Shown: one piece after another, positions 45,656 to 57,102 of the stretch
How positions within the stretch are numbered: the first letter of the stretch is position 1
Layout: every line of letters begins with the position of its first letter
Assembly: GCA_946122785.1 (NCBI GenBank)
Contig: CAMGYJ010000002.1
Coordinates: forward strand, 71,390,724-71,454,723
DNA length: 64,000 nucleotides
Direction: 5' to 3'
Source of the DNA: Linum tenue
Taxonomy: Eukaryota; Streptophyta; Magnoliopsida; Malpighiales; Linaceae
Notes under the pieces: generated by a model
Database searches by the model: none
Told to the model about the DNA's origin: nothing
Seen by the model: only the letters and a program-made list of their open reading frames with translations
Made by a program: the position numbers and the translations under genes

Positions 45656-48429
45656 AGCAACTTAATAGGTGTAAATATATGGAACAACCTGTTGGCAACA
45701 TAAATCAGTCATTATAAACCATATAAATAGTAGTATTAGAATACTTCAGCAAAATCTTCTCATTCACTTGAGACTGCAGCAAGTGAATCATCAAAGACAC
45801 AGCTCTAAAGATTTTCCATCCGGCATAAGAAATTCAAGGCAACAGAGAAGGGACCTTAGGAATTATACCAGAGGAGACTTCTCCACCAAGCGACAAAACA
45901 TCAACATGGATTCCTCACAAAGTCATACCCGCAAACGGACCGCACAGTCATGGCCCCGCACCCAAACCCTAACTGGATTATTAATCTAACGGGAACAACC
46001 TAACCATCAATTTTGCTACCGTAAAAAACCAAACAACAGCCAGTATATGCGAATTCCACCACCAATTAGTCAAGTTCCCAACAACCTTAACAAACTCCCT
46101 TCATTGATCACCCACAATTTCGGTTCAGAAGAAGAAAGACAGCCACACTCATGTATCTCAAACCGTAAGAATTAGGGCTTACAAAGCGACGAAACGGGTC
46201 ATAAGAAAATTCGGAAGAGCATTTGCGCAGAAAAGCAAAGACGAAGAGGCAATAGGAACAAGAAGAAGAACATGAAGATTCCCTCACCGATAAACCCCGA
46301 CAAAAGCCTTACAATGCCGCTCTGAAATTTCTGCCGCAAACAGCAACGCCGATGGAGCGGAGACACAGCCTCAGAGAGACACACCACAACTCTCTACTCG
46401 TCGCTGGCCACTTTAGCAAGATCTCATTTTGGGACGCGTCTCTGAATTGAGAAGGATCTCTGCGACCCGGGAAAACGAATGTCTCAACGAAAGAGGTATG
46501 CCTATGTATATGCTATATATAGCAGTGGGAAACTATAACGTTGGGGAGTCGGTTATACTTACCGCCATACCCATGTAGCGTGAGTAATAAGTAATTTACA
46601 CGTTGGATTGGACGCGTCTCATTGACCAAGTCAACCCGTGTGTGACACGCGTAGCGGGGTAATGGGCCCTAGTTGGGCTTTTGCTTTTAATTTGGGTACA
46701 CAAAATTGGGATTGTGTTTCCTTAAATTGGGAAGGATTGATTGTTTGAGCCAAAATAACAAATGTTTTATCAAAATAAAATTAACAAACAAATGTTAGTT
46801 AAGTCTCTTCAAGTATCTTAAATATCACAAGCTCCGTCTTTAATTTCCCATTCGTATTTCATTTTCTCATATTTAAAGAATTATAATCGGATTAATAAAT
46901 TTTCTCTCATTAATAAAAGAAAACCATCACTATGAAAAATACTATTTATGCAGCAAACTTGTGACACTATCATTCTCTAAGTACATATTTTCCATAGTAC
47001 TACAATTCATTTATATTTAAAACATATATATAACTATTATATAAACAAAAGTCCATTTATACAACCAATTTTTTTGGGTTTTCATCCAAAATATAAATTT
47101 AGCCTGTTATGCTTACTCGATTTTGTTTTAGTGAGTTTGATCACCTTTCTGACTCTTTTCTTCCTACGATACTTTGAAAACTGTTACCATTGTTTTAAGA
47201 ATGATGAGTTGTTCAATGGATTGAAAGGAATTGATGATTAGCTCAGTTGATGGTGAGCACAAAAGTAATCTATCATATCTATTGGTTTATTTGCTTCTCA
47301 AACTCGTATTGATTTTATCTGAAAGTGTTAAAAGAGTTCTTTCAATTTTGGAGTAACATAAATAACACGCTTTGAAATCAAACAGGCAATCAGTTCGTAA
47401 ATGACTGTTTAGTAGGATATTAAATATAAATAAGGACAAAATTTTGTAAAATATAAATGGGTGGTAGTTGAAATTTAAAAAATTAAATTTATTATATAAA
47501 AAATAAAGTATTTAGTAGTTATTTGGAAGTTACGGTTGCTTTGTAGATAGCTGAACCCCATTGACAACACCATTTGCATGCTGCTGCTGAGTCCCCCATC
47601 AGGGGGAGCGGGGTCTCGCTCCCGGAAGACCCTATTACAATCCAAACTCAAATATTATCCAGATTCGTATATAACTTCCGGCAACTGATAGTAGAAGAAC
47701 GAATATGGAGAAGAGTAAGATTGCAGTTCGAAGCACGAGTTCTTAGATATGAAATTCCACATACAAACACAATGGACCTATTTGTAAAATTTTAGGTACT
47801 AAATTGTAAAAATAAATAAATTTGGTACCAAAACATAATTTTCCATCAAAATTTAAGGATTTATTTGTAAAAAAATAAAGTTTAGGTACTAAATTGTAAG
47901 AAAAAATCATTTTGGGTACCAAATTGTAATTTGTTTAAATTTTGTGTGTTGATAAGGGTCGACCCACTGACCTGACCCTACCCGCGAGGGTCATACAAGG
48001 TTAAGAAGAAAACAGGGACGGGGTTGGATCAATTATACATCTTGATCTTTCAGGGGCGGGTTTAGACAGGTTCAAGGGCGGGGTCAGGGTAAATTTCAGC
48101 CCTAACTGAAGCAAATAAAGGACCAAATGTAGGAAGAGACATTCGACTTCCTCTCACTACAGACTGCCAAGTTTTAAACAAAACGAGAACCCTAGAATTT
48201 ATAGTGCTTTTAGAGAAGTGACCGTTTACAGAGAGACTTGCGAAGATCATGAGTAGCTTCCATAGAGCAACGTCCACTTCTGGCCATCATGAGCTCCAGT
48301 AGAAAGGTGTTATAGAGGGGCAACTGCTTTTGGAGAATCACGAGAAGCCTGTCGTCGAGAAGCAGATAGGACAATGGAGAGGATGCTCGAGACTGTTGCT
48401 GAAGACTTAGAAGGATGATTGAGGTAAAG
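45656..48429. other. unique sequence between the two copies of the duplication
   Basis: No intact gene. About 46140-46480 resembles a minus-strand leader (GC-richer, with TTTATCG|GTGAGG as a possible donor at about 46286), yet no coding exon follows. About 47790-47960 carries imperfect repeats of TAGGTACTAAATTGTAA and GGTACCAAA, as in transposon ends. About 47955-48100 has GGGTCGACCCACTGACCTGACCC-type low complexity. None could be assigned to a known element. Confidence 0.35.
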
Positions 48430-49256
48430 CCTACAACAGAGTGAGGAAGCTCAAAGCTTCTTCCTTTACATGCTAGAAGCCGGTGTAAAGCCTGACAACT
48501 TTACATATGCTGCAATTCTTGACACCTGTGCTAACGTAGCTACGGTTGGTCTAGGAATGCAGATTCATGCTCAGGTCATAAAGCAGCAACTGCAGTCCGA
48601 TGTGTACATATCGACTACACTGGTGGACATGTATTCAAAGTGCGGTAAACTTCAAGATTCAGAACTTATGTACGAGAAAGCACCAAAAAAGGACCTTGTG
48701 GGATGGAACAGTCTGATATGCGGTTATTCACAGCATGGTCTTGGAGAAAAGGCATTGATGGTATTTGAGGAGAAGAGACCTGAGAAAGTGAACCCAAACC
48801 GCTCCACTTTTCTTTCAGTTCTTCGAGCGTGTGCACACAAGGGACTTCTCGGTACAGGAATGTGTTATTTTCACACTATGCAAAAGGAGCATCGTTTGGA
48901 ACCTGAAATTAAGCATTATTCATGTATGGATAGATGGGAATGTGGAAATTGCGGAGAAGGCTGCAAGTTGTATTTTGCAGTTAGCGCCGGATGACTCTTC
49001 TGCTTATATTCTTCTCTGCAACATTTATGCTGATGCTGGGATGTGGGGCAAGGTTTCTGAGGCTAGGAGGATGATGAAGGCGAATAGGCTTAAGAAGGAA
49101 CCAGGTTGCAGCTGGATTGAGATTAGAGATGAAGTGCATCGATTTGTCAGTGGAGACCAGTCCCATCTGAGATGTGACAACATATACAAAAATCTCAGCC
49201 TGCTGGTTGATGAGATGAAGTGGACTGGTGACATGTCATTTGAGTTCCACTTATAA
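48430..49256 (+). pseudogene. MEF13: MEF13-like PPR gene, copy 2: 3' part only, with a 110-bp deletion
   Basis: From CTACAACAGAGTGAGGAAGC onward it matches copy 1 (39560 onward) almost base for base. The frame starting in the duplicated part reads KPDNFTYAAILDTCAN and DVYISTTLVDMYSKCGK. At 48929 a deletion removes 110 bases present in copy 1 (about 40060-40171), which shifts the frame. The rest continues in another frame (VEIAEKAASCILQLAPDDSS, KEPGCSWIEIRDEVHRF) to a stop at 49254-49256. It keeps the C-terminal E/E+ type end that copy 1 has lost. It lacks the first two thirds of the gene and its promoter, so it is not functional. Confidence 0.88.
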
Positions 49257-49543
49257 CTTCATTAGACTCTGAACTGAAGTGAGAGTAATGAGAATGCTAG
49301 AAAGGAGTTAACAGATGAACTATGTGACAAATCTTAGCAAGAACTAGTGGTTTCTCTCAGTACAAGAACACAAAAACTAGCAGAAACTACTAGGAGTTAA
49401 CTACTATAACTATGCGTCGCAACTCACAGTTTGTCAGTTGAAAGAACACAAAAATTTGCAGTAGCCGCTGATGATGCTTTGTGTGCATGGAGTTGCTGCT
49501 ACCTGATCCTCAGCCTCCCTCAGGGGCAGTTAAAATTAGATCC

Positions 49544-52500
49544 CTAATATCTTCGGAAGAATTCGCGAATCTCTGGTTGGAGAAGGTAGAAAGTTGCTGA
49601 AATGAATACAACCACCATTGCCATCAAAACTTGCTTTTGGTTGGACAATCCCACATCAACTACAGCCCCAGCTTTAGTCTCACCATCCAACATGGTTTCC
49701 CGACTACCCTCCACCTGCAGAAACGGCATTGAAGATTAGATTAAATGATGCCAAAGATGAATTCTGGGCAAAATGATTCAGAAGAAGAGCGGGAATAGGA
49801 TTGCCAAATCAACTTAATAGCTATCTATGTGGGTAAAATGGAGACGATTTCAACAAGCTATATAATTGATAAAATTGAAAATAAAATTGAAAAGTGAACA
49901 CTTCCAAAAATACAAATTTGGGTAGTAGAAATGTAGAATTCTGAAAGTGATGGATTGCACAAATCCACGAATTTGAAAAGTAAAAGATTATGACAAGTGG
50001 ATTTCAAATTTTTGTTAAGTGGGATGTATGATTTCAGTACAGGATTTGCTGTGAGTGAATTGCGTTCTAACATTAAAAAAATGACCTTGTTACGTTCGGT
50101 AACATAGATGAGAGAATGGTTGATGGGAAGTTGGAAGCTAAGTAACCAAAAAAGATAGAAGAGAAAAGACAATATTAGATATGGATTTTATTTTACAAAC
50201 CCTCATCTAGAGGTGACTTTTTCAAATCCATGGATTTGACACCCTCATGGATTCTGACTCCATGATCCAAATCCTATACTCACTATTTAAAAGGTTTAGT
50301 ACCATCCAACCCTCGCCACACATTTCATGTTTCCATATGCAAGCAAGACAGCCATTATTGATTCAGTTACCATGAACACAACTCGCAAATGATTTGTGTT
50401 GGCAGCAGCAAGAGAAGATGGGAATTGCAGTAAGAACTGGTCGTCTCTCTTCAAACATTCAAATACAAGCAAATTTAGGTCATAACAGCCACTCACTCCA
50501 ACTTACCTTTGAACCACCAGCCAGGATATCAGATTCCTTTTTATCAGTAGCTAAATGCTTTTCATCTTCTGTCTGCTGCCGCTGTGTTAACAAGGTTCTA
50601 TTCTCTAATGCTAGAGATGAAAGCTGCGAACAACAACAAAGTATCAAGTCATTAGGGCTCAACAAATTTAACCAGTCGGTAAAAACCCAAAAGAGAGAGC
50701 ATCCAGGAATTGTAAATAATAACCTGCTTCCTTAGACGTTCTCTTTCAATAGCTAATTGCATCACTAAATCGGTCATCACTTTACTCTGAAAGCTAATGC
50801 CCTTTGAAGCAACTAATTTTGTCTCATCACAACGATTCAAGTAAGCTTCCAGACGTTCAAGTCTACCCCTCAAAAACCTGAGTTCCTCATTTAACTCTGC
50901 ATTAGATTCTGACAGTATGATGCATTTATCCTCTGCACTGTCTGCATGTCCTTCAGCTTTGCAAACTTTCAACTTGAGATCCTCAATGAGATTCTCCATG
51001 TCTCCTATTGTAGAGTACAACATGGTTTGCTTCTCTTGACTAGCTTCAGCAGATGCCTCAGCATGTTGGATTCTGATATCATAATCTTTCAACTGCTTTT
51101 CTAAACCACCTACCTTCTCAGACTTGTGTTTAAGAATCTCAATTTCTTCATTGAGTTCCATGTTCGTTTCTGTCAGTAACTGGCACTTTCTTTCTTCACT
51201 TTCGGCTTTACTTTCTGCTTTCGACAGTTTTACCATCAAATCCTCATTTTCACTAACCAGTCGTGTGATTTCAGAATTCGAAATGCTATGATCCTCCTGA
51301 CACTCAGATTCTTTCAGCTGCTTTTCGAGCAAACAGACCTTCTCACTTAAAGTGAAGGCTTCTGAATTAGCAAGGACTAATTTGTCCTCAGCTTCGGCCA
51401 ATTTGGCTTTCAGGCTATCAGTTTGAGCTAGAAGGAAGTCATTCAGCTTTGAACTACTACTATTGAACTTCTGCAAAGCAGTTTCTTTTGCGTCCAATTG
51501 GTCTGAAGATTCTTTAAGCCTCGATTTCAGATAAGCCTCTCTCTGGCTCGTGCAAGTCAAGTTGAACTGTAGAACTTGAAGTTGACCTAATAGCTCTTTC
51601 GAGGTTCCCATCAGAATCTCAGCAGTATTTTCTGCTGCAAAACACCTTTCCCAAACATCAATTACTTCTTCATCCATAAAATATGCATCTTCCTCTGCTG
51701 ACTGTAGCCTATGTCTCAGTTCTTCTTCAAGTTGATTTGACTCGGCCAGCTTCTTTTCATGATCGATCTCCCTCGCCAAGGACTTCTCAAGCATCCTCAA
51801 GATCTGTCTTTGGTGTTCTGCTGTTTTCATATCAATCATTGAGTTTTTGTTTGCCGGTTGGTCATTTTCCGGGGAGTACATCCCTCCATTTCCCCCTATC
51901 AGCAAGAAATGCATCATTAGTGAGCTAAGGCTAAGGGGTCATATGGAACCATTTGATTCTTAAATTGTGGGGTTACAGAATAAAGATTTCAGGAATACAT
52001 ATTATTTGACGGATACATCGTTCGGAATGTAATGTATGATAAAGAAGAACATAGTAAACGATGATGGATTTAGAATCTCGCCAACTAGAAGAGATTATGA
52101 ATGCATCACTTTTTGAATATTTATTCTTATAATACACCATGATTTCAAACAACTCTTTTGTCAAAAAAAATATGTATTATCTGACATACGTGCATTCTAA
52201 ATTACTCAGCATAAGAGGTTCCAAACGACCCTTAATTTCCCTAGGTTATCTAGATTCAATCTTTCGGAACCACAACCATTTTTATGGCATTCTGAACTTT
52301 CGTATTTTGAATAGACAGAGCAGTGGAAAGAAAAAACAGCCAACACAACTAAGACCCAAATTATGTAAACCTGAAGAACCGCATACCACTTGGTTCGCCA
52401 TGCACGGATGATAAGGTCCTCCTAAACTCAGAAGATTGGGCACAAATGTCTGACACTTGATCTTGCAACTGTTGCAATGAGGCCTTGCAATCTTGCAACT

Positions 52501-52942
52501 TTTCTTCCAGCACGAAAGATATGCCCCCTGCATCTTTATATGAAAACAATATACCACTAACCTCATCTATATCAGCCTGCAAATTCCCTAGGAATTGATC
52601 CAGCTCTGACACCAAGAACTCCAAAATCCCAGATAATAGATCAAACTCCAGACCTTTCCCTGCTGTATCGGAAAACAAATCTACATTTGATGCTGAAACA
52701 AGGGCCTCAAAGTCACCTTCCCTGTTTGCCACTTGCATTGTGAACAGACTCAAATTAAGCGACTTCTCGGAAGCATAAGCCAAATCTAATTCTACTCGAG
52801 TTAGAATATCCCCTGGATTTATCCCAACCACCTCTCCATTTGATGATATCTCCACATACAAGTCTGTTTTACTCGAGTCAGCCATCATATCACTATTGTT
52901 GATATCATCAGGAAATGCACTGATCTCATATGCATCAGCCAT
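49544..52942 (-). CDS. WIT2: WIT-like (WPP domain-interacting tail-anchored) protein, intact copy
   Basis: WIT proteins are coiled-coil, tail-anchored proteins of the outer nuclear envelope. In Arabidopsis they hold RanGAP and the WIP/SUN bridge there and bind myosin XI-i, which moves and shapes nuclei. Exons on the minus strand: 52387-52942, 50724-51895, 50507-50623 and 49544-49714, in frame to 671 residues (WIT1 and WIT2 are of similar length). The N-terminal 190 residues are acidic to neutral. About 200-610 is heptad-rich and Glu/Lys-rich (EKQLKESECQEDHS, ENEDLMVKLSKAESKAESEE). The C-terminus has a membrane segment, VLMAMVVVFISATFYLL (about 644-660), and a basic end (EIREFFRRY), as for a tail anchor. 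The 5' UTR carries a (GAA)n tract just before the ATG, and an intron probably runs to a leader near 54000-54200. The WIT1 or WIT2 label is from memory and loose. It faces the PPR copy 2, 290 bp away. Confidence 0.87.
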
Positions 52943-52963
52943 TCTGATGGCCGCTTGCTGCTG

Positions 52964-53006
52964 CTTCTTCTTCTTCTTCTTCTTCTTCTTCTTCTTCTTC
53001 TTCTTC
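52964..53006 (+). repeat. (CTT)n microsatellite in the WIT leader
   Basis: About 14 CTT units, GAA in the sense of the gene, 22 bases before the ATG at 52942. A purine tract this close to the start could influence translation or splicing, but this is only inference. Confidence 0.85.
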
Positions 53007-54476
53007 CCTCGGCTTCTAAATCAACTGTCTGTTGTTCAGCATCAAATGCCAAAAGGAAAAAGGAGAGAAAATAAGGATTCAGTGGACATACAAAGAAAGT
53101 AAGATTTAAGAACTTGCATTAAGGTGACTTGTTCAACTACAAATCAGGGGAAAAGCTACAATCACTTCATTTGCTTAATTGTGCCAAGATATTGTGTAAA
53201 ACACAAATTTTAGGAACATGACTGGTTAAAAACTAGAAACTAAAGTTCATAAAAATCACAGAAATATCAAGATATAAAGATCTGGTAACACAGACATATT
53301 TGCAGAAGACTAATAATAGTCGAACCAGCCGCATCATGCTAATAACAAGGCAGGACATGGAAAAGATTGGCTGTAAGAACAATAAAACTAAAAAAAGCAA
53401 ACCCCAATGATGAAACACTATGTTAATTCACCACAAACACCAGCAAACGATTAACAGCTTCAGCCAACAAGGGACAGATGTTCAGGTTGAATTAGAAGAA
53501 GTAATCATGATCAATTGGTGAACAAAGAACCTCTTATTTTTATTTATCACATAAAAACACCAGATTTCAGAACTCGGGCTTTCACCATCTCAAGTTTTTG
53601 AATCCTGTGAGTTTACGTTATGCAAAGAGCACTTTCAGCATGCCACATTGCAATTGAATGAACGAAGTCTTATCGACCATTTTTATGCAGTCCAAGCACG
53701 AACCGACCAGGCGAGAACCACAATGCAGTTACTTTTCCTAACTAACCGATGATACAAACAGAAAGCGATTCATGTGAATCAAACTAATCCTAGAATCTAA
53801 AACCGAGCATACACCTTAATACGTAATAAACTAATTTGCGCTTGTGCATTTAAAGGACAAACTTCCAACTTCCCTGATCAAAATGATTTGGTTTCTATAA
53901 AGAAATTTTGCCATTCTTCATAACTACAAAAACCCGCATCAAAATAATGCGCAGGGGCGATCAGGAAACACTGAGAAGTGGAATGAAGGCGCAAACTTTA
54001 ACGAACCTGGGAACGAAGGGATTTCCGGAACCGGCAGAAGTAACTCGCATGATTTGCTTGCTTGTTGCCCCACTTCTATGGAGGAAAGGCGATCTATCGA
54101 CGGACAAATACAGATAACTGAAAAGGGAAAGGAAAAAAGAAGCCTTTCTTCGATGAACGCCACCTGGGCGTTGAGGTGTGCGAACTGCGAACCACGCACG
54201 AAGTACGAACAGAAACTTAGAAGCTAGAAGTGAAGCCTTTCCGAAAAGAATAAAAATTGTTTATTTTAATTCACTCTTTTTCTTCTCTAATTCCTGAAAA
54301 TTTTACAGAAAATATTTTCATTCCTATAACTTCATAGCTTAAAATGAGAAATTGTTGATTAAACAAGAAGAATTGATTTGAGGATATGATTGGTCTATTT
54401 ATTTTCACTCTTAAATTTATTATTTAAAATGAGTCGATTTTATATGTGTTTATTTATAATATGTCAATTTAGAATG
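53007..54476. other. 5' region of the WIT-like gene
   Basis: Most is probably a leader intron. About 54000-54240 is GC-richer and suits the promoter-proximal leader on the minus strand (TTCGTGCGTGGTTCGCAGTT). The final 230 bases before the solo LTR are AT-rich with no features seen. Confidence 0.4.
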
Positions 54477-55123
54477 TGTTTGAGCCCAGTTACCTTCTGT
54501 CCCACCTCGCTAGACCACCTTCCTTTCCTTCACCTCCAAGGCGCCCAAACCCTGCAAGGACAAGCGCCTAAAGGGCTTTGGTTCGCCCGTTAGCACTCCA
54601 ACGCTCAAGTTAGAAGCGAATCTAGAGAGAGAAGTGTAAGTCGGGTTTTAGTGTGAGAAGCCAACCTGCGTAAATGCTACCTACCGAGTACTATTTATAC
54701 TCGTTGAGGACCCGACCAGGCTCCTGGAATCATGCTCCATGTCAGCGCGTCATTTAATGCTTGGTCGGTCCAACGGTCGGGTATTTCCACGTGGCATCTC
54801 CCAGACCTCGGCGCCCAGGCGCCCGGCAGGACCACCTTTCCAGGTGGCGCGTTCTCCTCTTCCTGACTCCTAGGCCACCTGGTCCCCGCATCTACTTTTG
54901 TCGTTACGCGCCCCCTCCTTCGCGACTGGGCTTTTCCTCATCTCTTGTTACCCACTCATGCTCCTAGTTGGGTTTGGGGCCCAACTATACCTTCTGGGCT
55001 CATGTCCCTCACTGATTTGGTCTATGTGCCTATATCCAACACTTCTTAATTGGGCTTGGGCTCCTATCCTACCTTCTGAGCTCATGTCCCCCACTGACTT
55101 GATCCATGAGTCTATACCCAACA
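54477..55123 (-). mobile_element. solo LTR, 647 bp, with target duplication GAATG
   Basis: On the minus strand it starts TGTTGGGTATAG and ends GGCTCAAACA. The flanks 54472-54476 and 55124-55128 are both GAATG. It has a TATA box (GAGTATAAATAGTACT) followed by CTAACTTGAGCGTTGGAGTG, the block seen after the transcription start in many plant Ty3-type LTRs. The first 150 bases contain two similar units of about 80 bp, both beginning TGTTGG(G)ATATAG-like and containing GGGGACATGAGC-like sequence. No internal domain remains. It inserted 0.3 kb upstream of the WIT leader. Confidence 0.9.
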
Positions 55124-55315
55124 GAATGCTAGATGGGCTACTACATGTGTTTGTTTATAATTTTTTTTGTTTAATAGTCATCGCTTCATTAACTGTTTTT
55201 AATGGCTTAATATCGATCGGAATATCAAAATGTGAAATGTTCGTTATATCAATTCATACTCCAATTCGTTTCTGGCAGCATTGAAAAAAGTATAGAATCC
55301 AAACTTTTTCCTGAA

Positions 55316-55320
<5 letters not shown>

Positions 55321-55359
<39 letters not shown>
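55321..55359 (+). repeat. (TA)n tract 1
   Basis: Pure TA repeat of about 39 bases. It bounds the first fold-back element on the left. Confidence 0.95.
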
Positions 55360-55362
<3 letters not shown>

Positions 55363-55760
55363 GCAAAGGCTAGCGTACGTCCAGGCGTACCTTAGCCTAC
55401 CGTACGCCCGTTGAGTTTTGCTATTTAGACAATGAATTAACCAAAGTTTGGGACATTATAATATATCCTAACCCCTAATGAGTGAACCCCAGTCCCCAAT
55501 TCACTAATCCAAAGCATAATATTCATTTAATTTCGAAATGAAAATCAACGATTCAGATTCGTCGAAATTATTGTTGATTTACATTTTCAGATTAAACGAT
55601 TCTCATGATTTGGGTTAAAAAATTAGGGACTGGGGTTTACCCATTAGAGGTTAGGGTATAGTATCATGCCAAAAACTCCGGTTAATTCATGATCAAAATA
55701 GTAAAACTCAACGGACGTACAGTAGCCTAACGTACGCCCAGGCGTACGCTAGCCTAAACC
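55360..55760. mobile_element. fold-back element A, flanked by (TA)n
   Basis: Left end GTGGCAAAGGCTAGCGTACG; right end, read on the minus strand, GGTTTAGGCTAGCGTACG. About 80 bp at each side pair with each other (GTTGAGTTTTGCTATTT and GTTGAGTTTTACTATTT, then GAATTAACC), and the inner parts pair loosely too, so nearly the whole 400 bp folds on itself. It has no coding frame. (TA)n lies on both sides, the situation described for the rice Micron elements. Confidence 0.75.
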
Positions 55761-55775
55761 ATATATATATATATA
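55761..55775 (+). repeat. (TA)n tract 2
   Basis: About 15 bases of TA between fold-back elements A and B. Confidence 0.9.
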
Positions 55776-56185
55776 TGGTGACTACTTCGGTGCAGTCACA
55801 AAAATGGGTGCGTTCAATGCACCCAACTCAAAAATTAGTCTTAAGGTGTCGGATGTTGAATTTTAATTTGTAGAATCAGTGTAATATGATGATATAACGT
55901 ATGATAACAACTAATTAGCCGATTACCCTAAGCCTTAGACCTCCAATTTTGAGTTCTATCACAAACCCCAAATTGTAAACCCTAACCCTAAATCTCTAAA
56001 CTCTAAATCCTTCAAATTAAAGTAAATCTTCAATGGTTTTTGTGCAAATTCATGTGCGTTATTGTTCATCACATCACAAGTGATGATTGGCATAATTTTT
56101 ACATAAATCGCATGTTTAAAATGATGGTTATGAAGTGAGTGCACTGAACGCACCCAAAAAAGTGAGTGCACCGAAGACGCCACCA
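55776..56185. mobile_element. fold-back element B, flanked by (TA)n
   Basis: Left end GGTGACTACTTCGGTGCAG; right end on the minus strand GGTGGCGTCTTCGGTGCAC. Both are followed by TCAC and then GGGTGCGTTCA. About 410 bp, non-coding. The middle holds CCCTAAACC-type repeats on one strand. Same family as element C. Confidence 0.78.
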
Positions 56186-56206
56186 TATATATATATATAT
56201 ATATAT
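56186..56206 (+). repeat. (TA)n tract 3
   Basis: About 21 bases of TA between elements B and C. Confidence 0.9.
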
Positions 56207-56600
56207 GATTATGTCTTCTGTGCACTCACTTTTTTAGGTGCATTCAATGCACCCGCCTCATAATCGTCATTTTGAGCAGACGAATCATGTGCAAACGATG
56301 TCAATCATCCCTTGTAGTATGATGAACAAGAACCACATGAATTTGTACAAAAATCATTCAAGATTCACTTTAATTTGAATAATTCAGGGTTTAGGAATTT
56401 AGGGTTAGAGTTAGGGTTTACAATTTGGGATTTTGTGTTTAGATTCAAAATTGAATGTTAATAGGTTAGGGAAATGGGTTGATTAGTTGTGATTTTGTGT
56501 TATATCATATGAGACTAATGCTACCCATGTATTATGACCACTTTTAAAGGTGGGTGCACTGAATGCACCCAAAAAAGTGAGTGCACCGAAGTAGCCACCT
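56207..56600. mobile_element. fold-back element C, flanked by (TA)n
   Basis: Left end has CTTCTGTGCACTCACTTTTT; right end on the minus strand has CTTCGGTGCACTCACTTTTT. Both then carry GGTGCATTCA(A/G)TGCACC. It is related to element B but in places inverted with respect to it. Its inner sequence includes AGGGTTTAGG and AGGGTTAGAG, like B read on the other strand. Confidence 0.78.
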
Positions 56601-56622
56601 ATATATATATATATATATATAT
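56601..56622 (+). repeat. (TA)n tract 4
   Basis: About 22 bases of TA closing the chain on the right. Confidence 0.9.
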
Positions 56623-57102
56623 TATAATTTCCTATAAAAATTAAATAGAGTTGATTTCACCATAATGGTCGGTGTTAAAAATACTTTCATGGGTGACAGA
56701 AATTGAATAAGTTCATGTAAAAACATGAAATAAGATCATATTCGGATAACAGTAGCTCGGATATGATCAAAGAAGTTCATAATAGCTAAGATGGATTAAA
56801 GAAAATCTCAATTAACTGGGATTAGGTTGGTCACTCACACCCTTCTGAATACATACATACATTCAACGAACCACTACATAGATGTGAAATTATGGATAGT
56901 CTTAAGTTAGTAACTAGGGAATCAGAAGTCTACAATCGATTTTCTATTTCTGCTAAACACAGTAACTACACACAGAAACTTTTTATATCAAACACTAACG
57001 ATCCACAAGGGTGGCGGTTGTCTTATTTTCATGCAGAACCAGCTATGTCCAAACACGCACATATATCTAGGATCATTCAGCAGAGATTCTGCAATTTACA
57101 GA
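56623..57102. other. 3' flank of the TFIIE beta gene
   Basis: AT-rich. It probably contains the 3' UTR of the minus-strand gene ending at 57103. Nothing else is recognised. Confidence 0.4.
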
